Under the pieces are notes generated by a model. It worked only from the letters and a program-made list of their open reading frames with translations. It was not told where the DNA came from and did no database searches. A program made the position numbers and the translations under genes. A DNA stretch of 37,938 nt from Candidatus Effluviviaceae Genus V sp. (GTDB lineage: Bacteria; Joyebacterota; Joyebacteria; Joyebacterales; Joyebacteraceae), in assembly GCA_014728125.1 (NCBI GenBank), contig WJMD01000110.1, forward strand, positions 1-37,938, read 5' to 3'. Below, in pieces: positions 25,200-32,749 of this stretch. Each line of letters begins with the position of its first letter. Position 1 is the first letter of the stretch.

Positions 25200-25670
25200 A
25201 TGTCGATCACCCGACCACCGAGGATCACCGTCGTGGGACGCGGCCGGTGCTCTGAGGAGCTGGCGTCGCTGGCGGCCGACGTCGGTGCGGAGATCGCCCG
25301 ACGGGGTGCGATCCTGGTGTGCGGGGGCCTCGGCGGCGTCATGGAGGCCGCCTCGCGAGGGGCTCTCGAGGCCGACGGCATGACGATCGGCGTGCTTCCG
25401 GGGACGGATCCGGAGCGCGCCAATCCCTACATCGTGGTCCCGATTCCGACCGGCATGGGCGAGGCGAGGAACGTCATCAACGTGCGAGCCGGCCGGGCAG
25501 TCATCGCCCTCGACGGAGGTAACGGGACGCTGTCCGAGATCGCGCTCGCCCTGAAGATCGGCATCCCGGTCGTCGCCCTCGGTGCGTGGAGCGAGCTTGA
25601 CGGTGTGGTCGCCGCCGGCGACGCGTCGGAGGCCGTCGATGAAGCGCTTCGACTGGCGGGAGGAGACTGA
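25200..25670 (+). CDS. LOG-like Rossmann protein (TIGR00725 type)
   Basis: A 156-residue protein of the LOG / 'lysine decarboxylase-like' fold. It has 'GGLGGVMEAASRGA' near residue 42 and 'GGNGTLSEIALALK' near residue 105, matching the two nucleotide-phosphate loops of the family (PGGxGTxxE in true LOG proteins, here DGGNGTLSE). LOG enzymes release cytokinin-type bases from nucleoside monophosphates, but this short subgroup has no settled function and may simply bind a nucleotide. ATG 25200 has a good GAGGAG site. acyP starts one base after its stop. Confidence 0.82.
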   Translation: MSITRPPRITVVGRGRCSEELASLAADVGAEIARRGAILVCGGLGGVMEAASRGALEADGMTIGVLPGTDPERANPYIVVPIPTGMGEARNVINVRAGRAVIALDGGNGTLSEIALALKIGIPVVALGAWSELDGVVAAGDASEAVDEALRLAGGD

Positions 25671-25671
25671 C

Positions 25672-25950
25672 GTGAAGAGCGAGCGACTCGAGGCAACGGT
25701 GCACGGTGTGGTGCAGGGCGTCGGATTCCGAGCCTTCGTCAGGCGGACCGCGTCGGATGCCGGCCTGGGCGGGTTCGTGCGCAACCGTCCGGACGGTACG
25801 GTCGAGGTCGTGGCCGAGGGACCGCCGGAGACACTCGATGCTCTCGTCGCCGCGCTCGAGCGCGGTCCCGCCGCGGGCCGGGTCGAGCGGGTCGAGTCGC
25901 GCCGTCTCGATGCCTCGGGCGGGTTCGAGGGGTTCTCGATCAGATACTAG
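25672..25950 (+). CDS. acyP: Acylphosphatase
   Basis: A 92-residue enzyme that hydrolyses acyl-phosphates such as carbamoyl- and acetyl-phosphate. It shows the phosphate cradle 'GVVQGVGFRAFVRR' with catalytic Arg20 and 'GFVRNRPDGTVEVVAEG' with catalytic Asn38, and ends in the usual 'FSIRY'. GTG 25672 is fixed by a strong GGAGGAG at about 25659-25665; ATG 25639 would add a tail overlapping the preceding gene. Note that PlsY, elsewhere in this window, uses acyl-phosphate, but no link is shown. Confidence 0.95.
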   Translation: MKSERLEATVHGVVQGVGFRAFVRRTASDAGLGGFVRNRPDGTVEVVAEGPPETLDALVAALERGPAAGRVERVESRRLDASGGFEGFSIRY

Positions 25951-25965
25951 GACGCGGGAGTCGCC

Positions 25966-26691
25966 GTGTCGCATCGCACAACCAGCATCGGTCTGGTCCT
26001 TGTCGTCCTGGCTCTCTCACTGTCCCTGCTGGGCGGCTGCACGCCGCTCCAGCCGAGGACGGCTCCGCCGGGAACACAGATCGACCGCACCGGAGACGGT
26101 GTCTACCATACGGTCCGAAAGGGCGAGACGCTCTGGCGGATCTCGAGGACGTACGGCGTGGCGCTCGCCGAGCTCGTCGAGGCGAACGATCTCGAGAGCT
26201 ACACGATCCGGGTCGGTCAGAGGATCTTCGTTCCGGGGGCGACCTCGGGACGACGGGTACCGGAACCGCCCGACCATGAGCCGGGCCCCATCGAGACGCC
26301 GCTCGACTGGCCCCTCGCTGGACGCGGGCGTGGCTCCGTGACGAGCGGCTTCGGCCCCAGGGTCGACCCGGTCACGGGCGGCGAGGTCTTCCACAAGGGC
26401 ATCGACATCGACGGCGCGCGCGAGGAGCGCGTCCTCGCCGCGGCCGGCGGAGAGGTGGTCTTCTCCGGCGGAATGCACGGATACGGAATCGTCGTCATGG
26501 TCGATCACGGAGACAGGCTGATCACGGTCTACGCACACTTGAGCAGAGCGATCGTCAAGCTCGAGGACAGGGTCGCGAAGGGCCAGACGATCGGCTACGT
26601 CGGAACGAGCGGGAGAACCACGGGAGCACATCTGCACTTCGAGGTTCGGTCGCGCGGCATCGCGGTCGATCCGCTCGAGTATCTGCCGTAA
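25966..26691 (+). CDS. LysM and M23 peptidase lipoprotein
   Basis: A 241-residue envelope protein. It has a lipoprotein signal peptide with lipobox LGGC (Cys25), one LysM domain (about 46-90, YHTVRKGETLWRIS), a Pro-rich linker, and a LytM/M23 domain (about 115-240). The zinc and catalytic residues are intact: H143-X3-D147, H191 and H222-X-H224. The layout is that of NlpD, which also lies near surE-pcm in proteobacteria, but E. coli NlpD lacks the zinc site, whereas this protein should be an active peptidoglycan endopeptidase. GTG 25966 follows acyP by 15 bases. Confidence 0.9.
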   Translation: MSHRTTSIGLVLVVLALSLSLLGGCTPLQPRTAPPGTQIDRTGDGVYHTVRKGETLWRISRTYGVALAELVEANDLESYTIRVGQRIFVPGATSGRRVPEPPDHEPGPIETPLDWPLAGRGRGSVTSGFGPRVDPVTGGEVFHKGIDIDGAREERVLAAAGGEVVFSGGMHGYGIVVMVDHGDRLITVYAHLSRAIVKLEDRVAKGQTIGYVGTSGRTTGAHLHFEVRSRGIAVDPLEYLP

Positions 26692-26742
26692 CCACCAAAG
26701 GAGCCGCTGCGGCCCCGGCAGCCCGGTGCAGGGAGGACAGTC

Positions 26743-27264
26743 ATGGACCTGAGGAAGCTGATCCGCGACGTGCCCGATTTCCCCAAGGTCGGCATCGTCT
26801 TCAAGGACATCACGACTCTGACGAAGGACCCGGAGGGCTTCCGTCAGACGATCGACGAGATCGTCGACCGGTACAGGGACAGGGAGATCGATGCCGTCGT
26901 CGGCATCGAGTCGCGCGGCTTCATCTTCGGGGGCGCGGTCGCGTATCGTCTCAACGCCGGCTTCGTGCCGGCGCGGAAGCCGGGCAAGCTCCCGGCCGAG
27001 ACAGTGCGCGCCGAGTACGAGCTCGAGTACGGCACCGACGCGATCGAGATGCACAGGGACGGGATCGAGCCGGGCCAGCGCGTCCTGATCGTGGATGACC
27101 TGCTGGCGACCGGCGGCACGGCCGCCGCGGCCGTCAAGCTCGTCGAGGAGCTCGGGGGCGAGCTGGTCGGCATCGCCTTCCTCATCGACCTGACCTTCCT
27201 CAAGGGGAGAGACAAACTGCGTGGGCACGACGTCTTCTGTCTGCTAGAATACGATGCGGAGTAA
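26743..27264 (+). CDS. apt: Adenine phosphoribosyltransferase
   Basis: Salvages adenine to AMP with PRPP. The 173-residue protein has '[17 protein letters not shown]' at the N-terminus, '[15 protein letters not shown]', '[11 protein letters not shown]' and the PRPP motif '[14 protein letters not shown]', all classic for Apt, and a normal length. ATG 26743 has GGGAGGAC upstream. The promoter of tRNA-Arg lies inside its last codons. Confidence 0.97.
   Translation: MDLRKLIRDVPDFPKVGIVFKDITTLTKDPEGFRQTIDEIVDRYRDREIDAVVGIESRGFIFGGAVAYRLNAGFVPARKPGKLPAETVRAEYELEYGTDAIEMHRDGIEPGQRVLIVDDLLATGGTAAAAVKLVEELGGELVGIAFLIDLTFLKGRDKLRGHDVFCLLEYDAE
27222..27250 (+). promoter_or_regulatory. Predicted promoter for tRNA-Arg, inside apt
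   Basis: TGGGCA, a 17-base spacer and TAGAAT with an extended -10 (TGC before it), wholly within the 3' end of apt. The -35 is weak (4 of 6) but the extended -10 is good. Confidence 0.55.
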
Positions 27265-27288
27265 GACACCGTCGCGCACACGCCGCGT

Positions 27289-27365
27289 GCCCCCGTAGCT
27301 CAGGTGGATAGAGCATCGGTTTCCTAAACCGAGTGCCGCAGGTTCGAGTCCTGCCGGGGGTACCA
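27289..27365 (+). tRNA. tRNA-Arg(CCT)
   Basis: A 77-base cloverleaf: acceptor GCCCCCG pairs with CGGGGGT (first pair G-T), anticodon stem TCGGT/ACCGA with loop TTCCTAA giving anticodon CCT (reads AGG), T-arm GCAGGTTCGAGTCCTGC, discriminator A and encoded CCA. Confidence 0.96.
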
Positions 27366-27373
27366 GTTCCTTC

Positions 27374-27405
27374 GAGGCCGTCCGATCTTCCGACCGGGCG
27401 GCCTC
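27374..27405 (+). terminator. 11-bp hairpin after tRNA-Arg
   Basis: GAGGCCGTCCG pairs with CGGGCGGCCTC (one T-G) across a 10-base loop, starting 9 bases after CCA. It is followed by CCTTCGTTCC, a loose T/C stretch and no true U-tract. Probable terminator of the tRNA transcript. Confidence 0.6.
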
Positions 27406-27414
27406 CCTTCGTTC

Positions 27415-27438
27415 CGCCCGCCGCGCCGCCGGCGGGCG
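27415..27438 (+). other. Second GC-rich hairpin in the tRNA-Arg/nadE gap
   Basis: CGCCCGCCG pairs perfectly with CGGCGGGCG across a 6-base loop, 9 bases after the first hairpin. It may be a back-up terminator. The rest of the 219-base gap holds only the nadE promoter and ribosome site. Confidence 0.45.
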
Positions 27439-27491
27439 CCACCCGATGTCGGCGCGCCGCGCGCGTTCGCTTTCCTGCGATAGGCGCCACC

Positions 27492-27520
27492 TTGACGGAC
27501 ACACGTCCCCACAGTAGTCT
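27492..27520 (+). promoter_or_regulatory. Predicted promoter for nadE
   Basis: TTGACG, a 17-base spacer and TAGTCT, 64 bases before the nadE start and after the two hairpins. Confidence 0.65.
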
Positions 27521-27584
27521 GGTGTCCTCGCCGGGCGGCCGCCGCCCGACATTGGATGACCGACGGTTCGGAAGAGGAGAGGAC

Positions 27585-28490
27585 GTGGCCCCGACGACGC
27601 ATGCGCGCATCGAGCGCATCACGGAGTTCATCAACGGGCGCCTGGCCGAGTCCCCGAGAACGGGCATCGCCGTCGGACTCTCGGGCGGACTCGATTCGAC
27701 GGTCACGGCCGCGCTCGCGGCGCGCGCCGCCGGCCCGGAGAACGTCACCGCCTTTCTCATGCCCGAGCGTGAAGGGCCCAGCGAGGACACGGGAGACGGT
27801 CTCTTCGTGTCCGACTGGCTGGGGACGCGATGTGTCAGGGTCGACGTGACCGCCGCGCTCGACGGGCTCGGGGTCTACGACTTCCTCCTGTCAAAGCTCC
27901 CCGCGCCGGCGAGCGAGGCTCTCGTTCGTCTGGCATACGAGGCGCGCAGGCTGTTCAGCTCGCAGGACCCCCTCATCGCATCGCTCACCGGTTCCCCCAG
28001 TCCGTTCGTCTACAAGGCGGCGGCGCACGTCAAGATCCGTCACCGCATGCGAATGGTCACACTGCTCTTCGAAGCCGAGAAGCGGAACCTCCTGGTCGCC
28101 GGCGCGGCCAATCTCACCGAGAAGCTGACGGGCATCTACACGCGCTTCGGGGTCGACGATTGCGCCGACATCATGCCTATCGGGAGCCTCTACCGTTCCG
28201 AAGTGCTGGAGGCAGCGCGCGCTCTCGACGTCCCGAGCCGGATCGCGGACAAGCCGCCCGCGCCCGGCATCATCCCCGGCGTCCGGGACAAGTACCGCTA
28301 CCTTCTGGGACTCTGCGCCGAGGACGTCGACGCCGCGCTGATAGCGCTCGAAAACGGGGAGGAGCCGAACGAGATCGCGGGACGACTGAGCATCGCACCG
28401 AAGCTGGTGCGGCGCCTCGCCCTCGTCCGCGAGACCGCGCTTCGTCTGAGGGAACTCCCCCTCGTGCCGCTGCGCGTCGAGGACCAGTAG
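27585..28490 (+). CDS. nadE: Ammonia-type NAD+ synthase
   Basis: Amidates nicotinic acid adenine dinucleotide to NAD+. The 301-residue protein has the ATP-pyrophosphatase loop SGGLDST near residue 37, 'KIRHRMRMVTLLFEAEKRN', 'LVAGAANLTEKLTGIYTRFG', 'DIMPIGSLYRSEV' and 'PSRIADKPPAPGI', matching NadE in order. No glutaminase domain is attached, so ammonia or a separate donor is expected. It differs from common NadE in details (AAN for TGN/GSN) and has a larger helical insert near residues 90-140. GTG 27585 follows GAAGAGGAGAGG; the frame is open upstream across the tRNA, which is not coding. Confidence 0.85.
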   Translation: MAPTTHARIERITEFINGRLAESPRTGIAVGLSGGLDSTVTAALAARAAGPENVTAFLMPEREGPSEDTGDGLFVSDWLGTRCVRVDVTAALDGLGVYDFLLSKLPAPASEALVRLAYEARRLFSSQDPLIASLTGSPSPFVYKAAAHVKIRHRMRMVTLLFEAEKRNLLVAGAANLTEKLTGIYTRFGVDDCADIMPIGSLYRSEVLEAARALDVPSRIADKPPAPGIIPGVRDKYRYLLGLCAEDVDAALIALENGEEPNEIAGRLSIAPKLVRRLALVRETALRLRELPLVPLRVEDQ

Positions 28491-28497
28491 GGTCTGC

Positions 28498-28526
28498 TTG
28501 CCTCGACGCGTCCCGTCCGGTATAAG
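28498..28526 (+). promoter_or_regulatory. Predicted promoter for the ATPase-DUF2254-transglutaminase unit
   Basis: TTGCCT, a 17-base spacer and TATAAG, beginning 8 bases after the nadE stop and ending 70 bases before the ATPase start. It is one of only two here with a TATAAT-like rather than TAG-type -10. Confidence 0.65.
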
Positions 28527-28596
28527 AGCAGGAAGCGCGTCCGTTCTGGACTCGGACGCCTCGAACGGACGACACCGAATCGGTCCGGAGGGAATC

Positions 28597-31386
28597 TTGC
28601 CCCAGGAAGAGACCACGGCCTACTACCGGATGACTGTCGAGGAGGCCCTCGGCGCTCTGGAGACGTCCCCCAAGGGCCTGCCCAGAGACGAGGCCGACAG
28701 GCGCCGCGACGAGCACGGCCCGAACGAGCTCTCCGGCGAGTTCCACGTCTCGAAGATCCTGACCTTCCTCAAGCAGTTCCGCGATGTCTTCGTCATTCTG
28801 CTCATCATCGCGGCCGGCATCTCGTACGCCATCGGCAGCTTTCGCGACGGTTCCGTGATGCTGGCCATCGTCGTCGTCAACGCCGTCATCGGGTTCATCC
28901 AGGAGTACAAGGCCGGCAAGATCGTTGAGAGCCTGCGCAACCTCATCCGCTCGCCGGCGCGCGTCGTGGTCGGAGGCGAGCTGTCCGAGATCCCGCAGCA
29001 CCAGCTCGTCCCGGGGGACATCGTGCGCGTCGAGGCCGGCGACAAGATCCCGGCCGACATGCGCATCATCGAGTCGTTCAACCTCAGGACGAACGACTTC
29101 TCGCTCACCGGCGAGTCGACACCGCAGGGGAAGCACACGAACGCGGTGCGCGAGGAAGCGGTCCTGGCCGACCGCGACAACATGGCCTATCTCGGCACGA
29201 CCGTCGCGTCGGGCACGGCGACGGGGGTCGTCACGGCGACCGGCATGGAAACCGAGATGGGGAAGATCGCGGGCATGACGCAGGCGACCCGCGAGATACC
29301 GTCGCCGCTCGAGCGGGAGCTTTCGTCGCTCGCCAACAGGCTGACGGTCGTCGTGATCGTGATCAGCGCGACGCTCTTCGGCGTCGCCCTCTGGCAGGGG
29401 TTCAGCCTCTACACCAGTCTGATCTACGCGCTGGGGATCGCGGTCGCGATGGTCCCTCAGGCGCTCCCGGCCCAGGTGACGGTCGCCCTTTCCTCGACCA
29501 GCAAGCTCCTGGCGGAGCGGAACGCCGTCGTCAAGAACCTGCCCTCCGTAGAGACGCTCGGCTCGACGACCGTCATCTGCACCGATAAGACCGGGACGCT
29601 GACCAAGAACGAGATGACCGTTCAGAAGGTGTGGTTCGACGGAGAGCACCACGAGTTGACGGGCCTCGGCTATGAGCCCGAGGGCGAGATCCTGGGAGAG
29701 GACGGGCAGGCGCTCTCGAAGGAGGAGATCGACGAGATCGAGGTCCTGATGGACGCGGCCACGATGGCGTCGAACGCCGAGATCCACGAACCCGACGAGG
29801 ACCATCCCACCTGGTATGCGGTCGGAGACCCCACCGAGGCGGCCCTCGTGACGATGTCGACGAAGCTCGGAACTCGCTCCCCCAGGGAGGACGAGGAGAA
29901 CCCCGAGCTCCACGAGTTCCCGTTCGACTCCGAGAGGAAGCGCATGAGCTCGGTGCGCCAGTTCGGCGACCGGGTCGAGCTGGCGATGAAGGGCGCGACC
30001 GACAGCGTCCTTGCCATCTCGAAGTCGATCTACAAGGACGGCGAGGTCCGCCCGATCACCGACGAGGACCGCGAGCGCATCAGGAGGATCAACGAGGAGT
30101 ACTCCAACCAGGCGCTCCGCGTGCTCGCCATCGCGTTCCGACCGCTGGACGAGCAGGGCAGGGACTACGACATCGAGGAGGTCGAGAAGGACGTCACCTT
30201 CCTCGGTCTCGTCGGTATGATCGACCCGCCGAAGGAGGGCGTCAGGGAGGCGGTCGCCGAGTGCCGGAAGGCACACATCCGGACCTTCATCATGACCGGC
30301 GACCACGCGATCACGGCACAGGCCGTCGGCCGTGAGATCGGGCTCTTCGAACCCGACGACCCGGCTCCAGTTATCACCGGACGCGAGCTCGGCGGGATAG
30401 AGGACGAGGAGCTCGCGAAGACGATGGCGGACAACAGGGCGATCATCTTCTCCAGGGTCGCTCCCGAGGACAAACTGAGGATCGTCGATCTCCTCTCGAA
30501 CAGGGGAGAGGTGGTCGCCGTGACGGGAGACGGCGTGAACGACGCCCCCGCGCTCAAGCGCGCCGACATCGGCGTCGCCATGGGACAGATCGGCACCGAC
30601 GTGGCAAAGGAGGCCTCGGAGCTCGTCCTGCTGGACGACAGCTTTCCGACGCTCGTCGAGGCCGTGCGTCAGGGACGGACGATCTATGCGAACATCCGCA
30701 AGATCGTCCTGGCGTCGCTCACGACGAACGGAGCCGAGCTCTTCGTCGTACTGTTCGGACTGGCCGCGGCCGCCCTCCAGGACTGGGCCATCGGCATCCT
30801 TGCCATCCAGATCCTCGCGATCGACCTTCTGGCCGAGATCCTGCCGCTGACCTCACTGACGTTCGATCCGCCCAACGAGGCCATGATGAGCTCGAGGCCG
30901 CGGGATCTAGACGATCACATTCTCAATCGAAGCACGGCTCCGGAGGTCGCCTGGCTCGGGCTCCTCATCGGCGGACTCGCCTTCGTCAACTACGTGCTGT
31001 TCATGGTCAGGGAGAACACGTTCTTCATGACCGACGTGGGACGGAACGCGATGTACGCCAGGGGGACGACACTGGCCTATCTGACGATCGCCTACTGCCA
31101 GTTCGCCAACATCCTCTCGAGGCGCTACGAGCGCACGACGGTCTTCAACAGGAACTTCTGGACGAACCGGCCCATGCTCATCTCGGTGGCCGCGTCGATC
31201 GTCATGACGTCGGTCGCGGTCTACGCTCCGGGGATCTCGGACTTCCTCTTCTTCGAGGGGCCGACGGCCGCCGACTGGGTCTACATCCTGGGGGCCGGCC
31301 TCCTGTACCTGGGGGTCTTCGAGGCCATGAAGGCCGTCAAGCGGCGCAGGCCCGCCGCGGCGCCGTACGCGGCCCGGAAGGAGTGA
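28597..31386 (+). CDS. P2-type cation-transporting ATPase with altered ion-site residues
   Basis: A 929-residue P-type ATPase of the Ca2+/SERCA-like group. It has the N-terminal cation ATPase segment, TGES (171-174), phosphorylation motif DKTGTLT with Asp330, 'TGDGVNDAPALKRADIG', and about ten membrane helices. Compared with SERCA, the M4 PEGLP motif is PQALP (Gln288 for Glu309); M5 keeps N711 and E714 (for N768 and E771); M6 has D743, A746 and E747 (for N796, T799 and D800). The transported ion is therefore uncertain; Ca2+ is only one option. TTG 28597 is chosen for its GGAGG site five bases upstream; ATG 28630 has none. A four-base gap separates it from the DUF2254 gene. Confidence 0.9.
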   Translation: MPQEETTAYYRMTVEEALGALETSPKGLPRDEADRRRDEHGPNELSGEFHVSKILTFLKQFRDVFVILLIIAAGISYAIGSFRDGSVMLAIVVVNAVIGFIQEYKAGKIVESLRNLIRSPARVVVGGELSEIPQHQLVPGDIVRVEAGDKIPADMRIIESFNLRTNDFSLTGESTPQGKHTNAVREEAVLADRDNMAYLGTTVASGTATGVVTATGMETEMGKIAGMTQATREIPSPLERELSSLANRLTVVVIVISATLFGVALWQGFSLYTSLIYALGIAVAMVPQALPAQVTVALSSTSKLLAERNAVVKNLPSVETLGSTTVICTDKTGTLTKNEMTVQKVWFDGEHHELTGLGYEPEGEILGEDGQALSKEEIDEIEVLMDAATMASNAEIHEPDEDHPTWYAVGDPTEAALVTMSTKLGTRSPREDEENPELHEFPFDSERKRMSSVRQFGDRVELAMKGATDSVLAISKSIYKDGEVRPITDEDRERIRRINEEYSNQALRVLAIAFRPLDEQGRDYDIEEVEKDVTFLGLVGMIDPPKEGVREAVAECRKAHIRTFIMTGDHAITAQAVGREIGLFEPDDPAPVITGRELGGIEDEELAKTMADNRAIIFSRVAPEDKLRIVDLLSNRGEVVAVTGDGVNDAPALKRADIGVAMGQIGTDVAKEASELVLLDDSFPTLVEAVRQGRTIYANIRKIVLASLTTNGAELFVVLFGLAAAALQDWAIGILAIQILAIDLLAEILPLTSLTFDPPNEAMMSSRPRDLDDHILNRSTAPEVAWLGLLIGGLAFVNYVLFMVRENTFFMTDVGRNAMYARGTTLAYLTIAYCQFANILSRRYERTTVFNRNFWTNRPMLISVAASIVMTSVAVYAPGISDFLFFEGPTAADWVYILGAGLLYLGVFEAMKAVKRRRPAAAPYAARKE

Positions 31387-31390
31387 CATC

Positions 31391-32749
31391 GTGCGCACCT
31401 GGCTCGAGAACCGTCTCGAGATCCTGAGCACGAACTTCTGGACCCTGCCCGCGGCGATGGCTGTCGCCGCTCTGGCTCTCTCGCTCTCTCTCGTGTCGAT
31501 CGACATGCGCGTCACGATCGACTTCGGGGGACCGGTCGGCTGGCTCAACATCGGCAGCATCGAGGGCGTCAGAACGCTCCTCGCAACGCTCGTCGGCTCG
31601 CTCGTGACCGTGCTCGCGCTCGTCTTCTCCATTACGATCGTCGCGCTGACGCTCGCCGCGTCGCAGCTCGGGCCGCGCCTTCTCCGCAACTTCATGCGCG
31701 ACCGGAGCAACCAGGGCGTTATCGGCGTCTTCACCGCGACCTTCCTCTACACACTGGTGGCGCTGCTCTCGGTCGGCCGCCTCGAGGCGCGCGGCGTCGT
31801 GCCCCATATCACCGTCTTCGGCGCGTTCGTTCTGACGACATGGAGCGTCGCGGTCCTCGTGTACTTCATCCATCACGTCTCGGAGTCGATCCAGGCGCCG
31901 AACGTCGTCCTGGCGGTTTCGCGTGAGCTGGAGGGCGTCATCACCCGGCTCTTCCCTCCGAACGACCCCGAGGCCGCCCCTGAGGAGCCGACGAAGCCGC
32001 CGAAGGACATCTGGAGCCGCGAGGCGGGAGAGGCCTGCTCGCCGCGGAGCGCCTACGTTCAGGCGATCAACGAGGGGAAGCTCGTGTCCGTCGCGAAGGC
32101 CCACGACGTCGTGCTCGACGTCGAGCTGCGCCCGGGAGACTTCGTGGCGGCCGGCCAGGCGCTGGCCTCGGCGTACGGCGACGAGCCTCTTGAGGAGGAC
32201 GCGAGGGAGGCGATCGCGGACGCCTTCTTCCTCGGCGAGAGGCGGACCGCCACGCAGGACGTGGAGTACGTCCTGATGCAGCTCGTCGAGATCGCCGTCC
32301 GCGCGCTCTCGCCCGGGATCAACGACCCCTTCACGGCGATGACCTGCATCGACAGGATCGGATCGGCACTGGGTCTGCTGATGTCCCGGGCCGAGCGGCC
32401 GAGGCGACTGGCCGACGACGACGGCGCGCTCAGAGTCGTGCTCGATCGAACGGACTTCGACGGCATCATGGGAACCGGGCTCCGGCAGATACGTCAGCAC
32501 GGCTCGTCGCAGGCGGCGGTGCTCATCCGGATGCTCGAGGTGCTTGCCCGACTCGGGGGGACCGCTCGAACGGACGAACAGCGCGCGTCGATCAGGAAGC
32601 ACGCGGACGCCGTCGCCAGAGCGGGGGAGGCGCTTTCAGAAGAATCGGACCGAATGGACATCGTGGGCCGACACAGGGCAGTCCTTGCGGCTCTCGGAGA
32701 CACCTCCGAACAGGGAGTGAACGACACCGAGGAAGGGAGTGGAACGTGA
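31391..32749 (+). CDS. DUF2254 membrane protein
   Basis: A 452-residue protein of the DUF2254 family, function unknown. It has four hydrophobic segments near residues 18-36, 61-91, 107-129 and 139-160, with the conserved 'SQLGPRLLRNFMRDRSNQ' between the second and third. A large soluble part follows, including 'SPRSAYVQAINEGKLVSVA', 'LDVELRPGDFVAAGQALA' and 'ALSPGINDPFTAMTCIDR', all family-like. It starts at GTG 31391, four bases after the ATPase stop, and its stop overlaps the next start (GTGA). The coupling to an ion pump suggests a role in ion handling or membrane state, which is inference. Confidence 0.87.
   Translation: MRTWLENRLEILSTNFWTLPAAMAVAALALSLSLVSIDMRVTIDFGGPVGWLNIGSIEGVRTLLATLVGSLVTVLALVFSITIVALTLAASQLGPRLLRNFMRDRSNQGVIGVFTATFLYTLVALLSVGRLEARGVVPHITVFGAFVLTTWSVAVLVYFIHHVSESIQAPNVVLAVSRELEGVITRLFPPNDPEAAPEEPTKPPKDIWSREAGEACSPRSAYVQAINEGKLVSVAKAHDVVLDVELRPGDFVAAGQALASAYGDEPLEEDAREAIADAFFLGERRTATQDVEYVLMQLVEIAVRALSPGINDPFTAMTCIDRIGSALGLLMSRAERPRRLADDDGALRVVLDRTDFDGIMGTGLRQIRQHGSSQAAVLIRMLEVLARLGGTARTDEQRASIRKHADAVARAGEALSEESDRMDIVGRHRAVLAALGDTSEQGVNDTEEGSGT

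Noticed and set aside
27333-27584. N-terminal extension of nadE
   Set aside because: It begins inside tRNA-Arg and crosses two hairpins and the promoter; GTG 27585 has a strong ribosome site.
28270-30306. Long minus-strand open frame opposite the P-type ATPase
   Set aside because: Composition is Arg/Asp/Val-rich without motifs, and it covers the clear ATPase and nadE genes.
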